From: JAZDJP01 sp043803805 | Lineage (GTDB): Bacteria > Planctomycetota > JAZDJP01 | Length of the DNA stretch: 9,072 bases | Assembly: GCA_043803805.1 (NCBI GenBank) | Contig: JAZDJP010000065.1 | Location: forward strand, 1 to 9,072 | Direction of reading: 5' to 3' | In this document: positions 4,762 to 9,072 of the stretch, in pieces | Position numbering within the stretch: position 1 is the stretch's first letter | Layout: every line of letters begins with the position of its first letter | Notes under the pieces: model-generated | Seen by the model: the letters and a program-made list of their open reading frames with translations, nothing else | What the model was told of the DNA's origin: nothing | Databases searched by the model: none | Program-made: the position numbers and the translations under genes

Positions 4762-7310
4762 CCCCGCTGCACCGCCACCGTTCCCAGACACCACGCCGGC
4801 AGGGTTTCAACATCGCACCGCATGAAAACCGCGGGGGCATTCTGAAGACCCGCCGTTCCCCCGCTCCGCGCCACGGTTTTCATGTTGAGCAACCTTTGAT
4901 ACACCCGCTCGTGGCGCGGATTCAATATGAAAACACACGTCCTGACATCCATTTCCAGCGCCCGAATCACCGTTTCCCGGATCAGACTCATCACAACGTT
5001 CCGTTCATCATGGCAGAAACTTCTCGTGGCAAGCCGCCAGGATGAGGCAACCTTCCGGCCTTCCCGCCGAATCGCGTCGCATTCCCTTTTGAAATCCATG
5101 TCCGCGTTAACACCGGACGGGCCGTCCAACGTCAGGGAATTCGTTCCGACAATCGCCCCATCCACCAACGCCACCAGCACCGTCGTCTCCGGAATGCGAT
5201 CCAACTGCGGATAATGGACAAGCCGTCCGCCCGGCTGCGGAGCGCAGTAACCCCGCTCGAGATAAGCGTCATGGGTGAGGCGGTACACTTCATCCATCTC
5301 CTCTTTATTTTGCACCGGTCGAATGACCACCTGATCAGGGACGTTCGGAATGAATCCCCTTATCACGGAATCCGTCACCGCCCGAAGCGCTTGAGAAATG
5401 TTCGACGAACGTCTTGCCGCAAGTTTTTCCGCGGAATGATCCGCGTGCGGAAAAACAGGATGGCCGATATTCGATTCCGATCTCAATTTCATACGAGAGC
5501 CCATCCGTTCCCACGCGGGAAGTCCCGGCGAAACGGTCTGGCCCACGAAGACCGGTTCGCACGCCGCCATGCGTTTCCCCTCCCGCCAGCCGATGTCGCG
5601 CTCTCCGGGAATGCCCATCCGGGCCAGGACGCTTTTCACGACGCAACGATCCAGAATGGATGTGATGGCCATATTGAGCGCGACGGCCGCCGTGCCCAGG
5701 AACCACGCCGGATTGTGAAAATACCCCAGCCCCAGGGTCGCCAGCACCGAAAGTCCCGCGAGCACCCCTCCGACGCGCTCCCGCGTGAAAGACACCGGAA
5801 TGGCCTCCGGGACGGAAGAGGGACACTGGTGAATGGAACCGCGACGCCACTCAAAGATTCTCCGTCTCAGGGAATTGATGCCCGTCGCCATCTGGATCCG
5901 CCGGATCACGATGAAAAACCGCCAGAGGGGCTGGCGGGGCGCGAAAGCCCGGAGGAGCGCCGCGCCGGTCATCGTCACGAAAAGCGGCAGGTTCTCGTCC
6001 TCGTCGTACATGAACCAGTTCGTGCGCCCGAGCGCCTCGCGTTTGGTAAGAACCTTCACCTCCTCCAAAGATATCCCCTCCGGATGGAGCGTCGCCGGCC
6101 GGAAGAAGTTGTCCCGCGCCTCCGGCGCACCCTCCCGGCGCATCCGTTCCCCGATGGGCGAACCGTTGTACACCCGAAGCCCGACGCCCACATTCACAAG
6201 ATCCCATGGCGCGGCGACGCTATGAATCGTATCGAACGTCTCCCGCAATGTCCGGGCCGTCTCGGCCGGCGCCCCCACCAGCAGATACCAGTGAACGGCA
6301 ATCCCCCGGGCATGCAGGAGTGCCGCCGCCCGGGCAAGCGCCTCTTTCCGAAAATTTTTCCCCAGGCTCCGAAGACAGGTGTCACTCCCCGCCTCCGCCC
6401 CCACGTCCACCTCGTCAAATCCGGCGGCCTGGAGCAGTCCGGCAAGCTCCTCATCCACCGCGGCGGGATTCAGGCCCATCGTACGGAAGGAAACATCGAG
6501 ATTCCGCGCCACGAGTTCCCGAAGAACCGCCTTGCAATGCGCCAGAGGCAGGTTGAACGTGCTGTCCGTGAATTCGAATTTCCGGATGCCGGTTTCCCGT
6601 ATGGCTTCCTCGATTTCATCCGCGACAAGCCGGGGATCCCGGAGCCGCCAGGCGCGCCCCTCGATGCGGTTATACGTGCAATACGCGCAGGACAGCGCGC
6701 ATCCCCGCTTGGTCTGAATTTGCAGATGCGAACCCGCCCGCACGTAATGCCCGACGTCCACCCACCGCCAGGCCCGGGGGCGGGGCAGGGCGTCGAGATT
6801 CTGAACGGCCAGAGGCGGATTGTTTTCGACGATGACCCCATTCCAGCGATGCACAAGACCCCCGAGCCCCGCCGGCGTTTCCCCCGCGCGAAGCCGCCGG
6901 AGAAATTCCACCATGGCCTGTTCCCCATCCCCCCGGATGGCGTATTCGAGATCGAAGAACTTCAGCATCTCGGCCCCGCTCACTCCCACCGAGGGGCCGC
7001 CGATCACCACCGGCCCGGGAAAGGCGCGCTTCAAGGGCAGAATGATATTCGTTCGCACATTCTCAAGAAGGAACTGCGTCTTGTAGCCCGCGCCGTTGTC
7101 AATGTTCCGGATGCTGACGCCGACGACATCGGGATGAAACGACGCCACGGCGCGGGTGATATCACGCTCCGGCTTCCGGGAAAAACAAAGGTCGAGCACA
7201 CTCACCTCGTGCCCTGCCGCTTCCACGGCGGAGGCGACACAGCACAAGCCGAAGGGAATCACCGGCCACGGCTGGTGGAACTGATTGGAGTTCACGAGCA
7301 AGACGCGCAT
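4743..7310 (-). CDS. B12-binding/radical-SAM protein fused to DUF2892-like membrane segment and FeeM-like N-acyl amino acid synthase
   Basis: Single open frame of 855 residues. Residues 1-150 form a B12-binding-type Rossmann domain (MRVLLVNSN, then VVIGGPSVGVSG at 101-112) lacking the usual DxHxxG histidine, as in many radical-SAM relatives. The radical-SAM core (about 195-400) carries C204xxxC208xxC211 for the 4Fe-4S cluster, and later strands FEFTDSTFN and VDVGAEAGSD. Residues about 508-568 resemble DUF2892: RERVGGVLAGLSVL, a second hydrophobic stretch WFLGTAAVALNMAI, then a short Cys-containing end, so probably two membrane segments. Residues 660-840 match the autoinducer-synthase/GNAT-like fold of N-acyl amino acid synthase FeeM: YRLTHDAYLERGY, VALVDGAIVGTNSLTLDGPSG, ILNPRHERVYQRLL. 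FeeM-type enzymes join an acyl-ACP fatty acid to an amino acid. The start at 7310 is fixed by AAGGAGG eight bases upstream. A sigma-54 promoter precedes it and activator 2 is divergent. The substrate of the radical-SAM half is unknown. Confidence 0.85.
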   Translation of the reverse strand: MRVLLVNSNQFHQPWPVIPFGLCCVASAVEAAGHEVSVLDLCFSRKPERDITRAVASFHPDVVGVSIRNIDNGAGYKTQFLLENVRTNIILPLKRAFPGPVVIGGPSVGVSGAEMLKFFDLEYAIRGDGEQAMVEFLRRLRAGETPAGLGGLVHRWNGVIVENNPPLAVQNLDALPRPRAWRWVDVGHYVRAGSHLQIQTKRGCALSCAYCTYNRIEGRAWRLRDPRLVADEIEEAIRETGIRKFEFTDSTFNLPLAHCKAVLRELVARNLDVSFRTMGLNPAAVDEELAGLLQAAGFDEVDVGAEAGSDTCLRSLGKNFRKEALARAAALLHARGIAVHWYLLVGAPAETARTLRETFDTIHSVAAPWDLVNVGVGLRVYNGSPIGERMRREGAPEARDNFFRPATLHPEGISLEEVKVLTKREALGRTNWFMYDEDENLPLFVTMTGAALLRAFAPRQPLWRFFIVIRRIQMATGINSLRRRIFEWRRGSIHQCPSSVPEAIPVSFTRERVGGVLAGLSVLATLGLGYFHNPAWFLGTAAVALNMAITSILDRCVVKSVLARMGIPGERDIGWREGKRMAACEPVFVGQTVSPGLPAWERMGSRMKLRSESNIGHPVFPHADHSAEKLAARRSSNISQALRAVTDSVIRGFIPNVPDQVVIRPVQNKEEMDEVYRLTHDAYLERGYCAPQPGGRLVHYPQLDRIPETTVLVALVDGAIVGTNSLTLDGPSGVNADMDFKRECDAIRREGRKVASSWRLATRSFCHDERNVVMSLIRETVIRALEMDVRTCVFILNPRHERVYQRLLNMKTVARSGGTAGLQNAPAVFMRCDVETLPAWCLGTVAVQRGYFARV

Positions 7311-7318
7311 GGCTTTCT

Positions 7319-7325
7319 CCTCCTT
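7319..7325 (-). promoter_or_regulatory. Ribosome binding site of the radical-SAM/FeeM gene
   Basis: The minus strand reads AAGGAGG eight bases before the ATG at 7310. It decides this start over the in-frame ATG at 7376, which lies upstream of the predicted sigma-54 transcript start and so could not be on that mRNA. Confidence 0.85.
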
Positions 7326-7352
7326 AACAGAACTCGCAATGGATAAGGAGGA

Positions 7353-7367
7353 GCAAACAACATGCCG
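7353..7367 (-). promoter_or_regulatory. Sigma-54 (-24/-12) promoter of the radical-SAM/FeeM gene
   Basis: The minus strand reads CGGCATGTTGTTTGC, then T. It fits TGGCACG-N4-TTGCW with two differences (first base, and C to T in the -24 box). GG (7366-7365) and GC (7354-7353) are 10 nt apart. The expected start is near 7341, leaving a leader of about 31 nt. It is nearly the same as the element at 2382-2396, in the same place relative to a divergent sigma-54 activator gene. Confidence 0.82.
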
Positions 7368-7418
7368 CGCGGACACAGGCAGAGAAATCCCGAAAACTCA
7401 ACGTTTTTGAAAAAGATG

Positions 7419-7448
7419 TGGACATCCCACCCGTTCGATCGCTAGAAT
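7419..7448 (+). promoter_or_regulatory. Sigma-70-like promoter of activator 2
   Basis: TGGACA (7419-7424, five of six -35 bases) and TAGAAT (7443-7448, five of six -10 bases) are 18 bp apart. Transcription should start near 7455, inside the palindrome at 7450-7470. The layout copies that before activator 1. Confidence 0.62.
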
Positions 7449-7449
7449 G

Positions 7450-7470
7450 AATCGGACCTGAGGTCCGATT
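7450..7470. promoter_or_regulatory. Perfect palindrome, probable activator 2 binding site (operator and sigma-54 upstream activator site)
   Basis: Ten-base arms, AATCGGACCT and its exact reverse complement, flank a central G (7460). The site begins two bases after the -10 box, is centred 18 nt before the ATG, and lies about 119 bp upstream of the predicted sigma-54 start of the divergent gene. Its central nine bases (ACCTGAGGT) match those of the other palindrome (ACTTGAAGT) at seven positions, with only the symmetrical T/C and A/G pair changed, while the outer bases differ. Who binds it is inferred from position. Confidence 0.68.
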
Positions 7471-7477
7471 TGTCGCC

Positions 7478-9072
7478 ATGAAACCACACATCTCCCCCAT
7501 CGCCAGAGCTGTCCTCGACTCGGATTTCGCCAATGTCCGCGCGATCACCGACGATATGCCCAAAGATTCTCCATCCGCTCCCGCCTATCAAGCCCTCCGG
7601 AAAGCCGCGGACGCGATCGAAAATATCATCCCTGCCGATCACGCGCTTCCTGCCATTCGGAATGCCCTCCATCGGCCCCCGGATGACACGGAACTGTTTT
7701 TTCTGCTCCTCCACATGGGCATAGCGCTCTCCCACCACCGTCTCGAATTCGCCGGAGACAAAGAGCGGTTTTCGCTTTTGATGAAAGAACTCCTGAACAA
7801 CCTTCGGCACCCCGAATTCAAGGCCTGCTGGCTGGACGAGCGCTTCGGCATCCAGCATTCTTTGCATCCCGGCGACCACGCCTCCCGTGACATCATGAAC
7901 GAAGCCCTCTCCCTGGACATCTCCCGCGACACCGGGCTCTGGATTCGTCTCAAACTCAACCATGCGGTTGCCTCTCTTCATGAAATGGACCTTGCCGCGG
8001 CCGAAAACGATCTTGCAGAAGTGGAATCCCTGATTCCCCGGCATCCACAATTCATGAATGAGTTTCGAAGAGTAAGGGCCTCATGGTATCAGCGCACCGG
8101 GAACAACGACCAGGCCCTCCAAATTCTTCAGGATGTTCCCCGCAACGCTCCCTCCGCCGCCAATATGCTCCACCTTCGTTTGGGGATCCTCTGCGAAGCC
8201 GAACGATGGGAGGAATTCGACCGGGAACTTGCGGTTCTCCAGAAGTCCCCCGTGCCCTTTTTCAAACCGGCCATTGACTTTTACTTTCGGGCGCGGAAAG
8301 AATATAAACAAGGCCACCCCGAAAAAGCCCGGGAACTGGCCCGCGAAGCCATTTCTCTCATCAAAGGACAGGAGATCTGGAATCCGAACCTTCTTCTCGT
8401 CGGGTGCATCGAATTGCTCGCCATGGCGGAACTCTCCCTCCGCAATTCCAAAACCGCCCGGCTGCTTCTCGACATGATTGACCCCAACACATCCAAAATC
8501 GGATACGCATCGCTCCGGATGCGCCTTTTTCTCCTCGAGGGAAATGAGCCGCAAGCCGCGGTTTTCCTTAAACGCATCCTCGCCATCGGCGAGCATGGAC
8601 CGAAATTTCTCGCGCGCGGTCTCCGGAACGCTCCCGAAGTAACCGCCTACCAGATGGAGAATCTCCGGATTCTCGCGTCCCAAATGCCTTCCCCGTCGCC
8701 CGCGCCCGCCGATTCCGCCTCTCCACCAGAATCCGCCCCTTTTCCCACACTTCTTGGCGAAAACGCCGCCATCCGCAAAGCAAAAACGCTCATCCGGAAA
8801 TACGCGCCTCTCGATACCACCGTTCTTATCACGGGAGAAACCGGCACAGGCAAGGATGTCGTTGCGCGGCTCATCCACGAATCCAGTCCCCGCGCGAGAC
8901 ATCCTTTTATCGCCGTCAACTGCGCGAGCATCAGCGATTCCCTCATGGAAGCGGAACTCTTTGGCTACGTGAAAGGCGCTTTTACGGGAGCGACTTCCAA
9001 CCATGACGGCCTTTTCACGACGGCGGGGCAAGGAACTCTCTTTTTAGACGATGTGGAATCCATGCCGGCGCG
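7478..9072 (+). CDS. Sigma-54-dependent AAA+ transcriptional activator, paralogue of activator 1 (activator 2, partial)
   Basis: The frame is open from the ATG at 7478 to the right edge, 531 residues without a stop. It aligns with activator 1 almost from end to end with few gaps: both begin MKPH, and in activator 1 residues 241-331 I count 19 differences in 91 positions. The N-terminal 400 residues are the same helical, TPR-like region, followed by a Pro/Ser/Ala-rich linker (about 403-420). The AAA+ domain shows Walker A GETGTGKD (453-460), an intact GAFTGA loop (500-505) and Walker B GTLFLDD (519-525), again with DD in place of DE. Sensor I, arginine fingers, sensor II and the DNA-binding end lie outside the window. 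The start is supported by an in-frame TGA at 7448-7450 and by conservation with activator 1; no good Shine-Dalgarno is seen. It probably controls the divergent radical-SAM/FeeM gene. The most variable stretches against activator 1 are about residues 84-95, 118-136, 222-240 and 333-345. Confidence 0.92.
   Translation, partial: MKPHISPIARAVLDSDFANVRAITDDMPKDSPSAPAYQALRKAADAIENIIPADHALPAIRNALHRPPDDTELFFLLLHMGIALSHHRLEFAGDKERFSLLMKELLNNLRHPEFKACWLDERFGIQHSLHPGDHASRDIMNEALSLDISRDTGLWIRLKLNHAVASLHEMDLAAAENDLAEVESLIPRHPQFMNEFRRVRASWYQRTGNNDQALQILQDVPRNAPSAANMLHLRLGILCEAERWEEFDRELAVLQKSPVPFFKPAIDFYFRARKEYKQGHPEKARELAREAISLIKGQEIWNPNLLLVGCIELLAMAELSLRNSKTARLLLDMIDPNTSKIGYASLRMRLFLLEGNEPQAAVFLKRILAIGEHGPKFLARGLRNAPEVTAYQMENLRILASQMPSPSPAPADSASPPESAPFPTLLGENAAIRKAKTLIRKYAPLDTTVLITGETGTGKDVVARLIHESSPRARHPFIAVNCASISDSLMEAELFGYVKGAFTGATSNHDGLFTTAGQGTLFLDDVESMPA

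Noticed and set aside
4743..4800. Intrinsic terminator between the convergent genes
   Set aside because: The coding ends overlap and no GC-rich hairpin followed by a T run is visible on either strand near the stops.
5214..7346. Plus-strand open frame of 710 residues opposite the radical-SAM/FeeM gene
   Set aside because: Its product is rich in Arg, Pro and His with no domain pattern, and it is antisense to a gene with clear catalytic motifs, a ribosome site and a promoter. Long antisense frames are expected in GC-rich genes.
7311..7376. Upstream extension of the radical-SAM/FeeM protein by 22 residues
   Set aside because: The B12-domain strand MRVLLVNSN begins at 7310 behind a strong ribosome site, and the extension would start upstream of the predicted sigma-54 transcript start.
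7396..7408. Possible IHF site between palindrome 2 and the sigma-54 promoter
   Set aside because: It differs from WATCAANNNNTTR at two positions, and no comparable site was found in the matching gap of module 1.
8081..9031. Minus-strand open frame of 316 residues opposite activator 2, with a similar one at 3097-3789 opposite activator 1
   Set aside because: They resemble each other only because the activator genes are paralogues. Composition is low-complexity Gly/Arg/Phe and neither has a ribosome site or known motif.

Overview
The window shows two copies of the same genetic module, laid side by side in a bacterial chromosome. Each module has a plus-strand gene for a large sigma-54 (RpoN)-dependent AAA+ activator, and a minus-strand gene set transcribed away from it. 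The sequence is fairly GC-rich, genes are tightly packed, and the operon genes have good Shine-Dalgarno sequences. The organism must use sigma-54 and is probably Gram-negative or of a related diderm phylum. Nothing in the window fixes the phylum.

Module 1 (about 1-4761). A minus-strand operon encodes a solitary E2-like acyltransferase-fold protein (2306 to 1455), a class I SAM-dependent methyltransferase (1441 to 470) and a UDP-glycosyltransferase-like protein that runs off the left edge (from 457). Gaps are 12-13 nt. Divergent from it is activator 1 (2497-4761). The 190-bp gap between them holds a sigma-54 -24/-12 element facing the operon, a sigma-70-like promoter with a perfect TATAAT facing the activator, and a 15-bp perfect palindrome at the activator's expected start site.

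Module 2 (about 4743-9072). One long minus-strand gene (7310 to 4743) encodes a B12-binding/radical-SAM protein fused to a DUF2892-like membrane segment and a C-terminal FeeM-like N-acyl amino acid synthase domain. Divergent from it is activator 2 (7478 to beyond the right edge), a close paralogue of activator 1. Its 167-bp gap repeats the same plan: a sigma-54 element facing the biosynthetic gene, a sigma-70-like promoter facing the regulator, and a 21-bp perfect palindrome of different sequence. Activator 1 and the radical-SAM gene meet tail to tail with a 19-bp overlap, so the modules are packed without a spacer.

Inferred working: each activator binds its own palindrome. There it can repress its own sigma-70 promoter and also act from about 105-120 bp upstream to activate the divergent sigma-54 promoter. 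The palindromes share a 9-bp core (ACYTGARGT) but differ in the flanks, which may keep the two circuits separate. The controlled genes (N-acyl amino acid synthase, radical SAM, acyl-, methyl- and glycosyl-transferase) suggest a small lipid-like or acylated metabolite. The product and the inducing signal cannot be read from the sequence.
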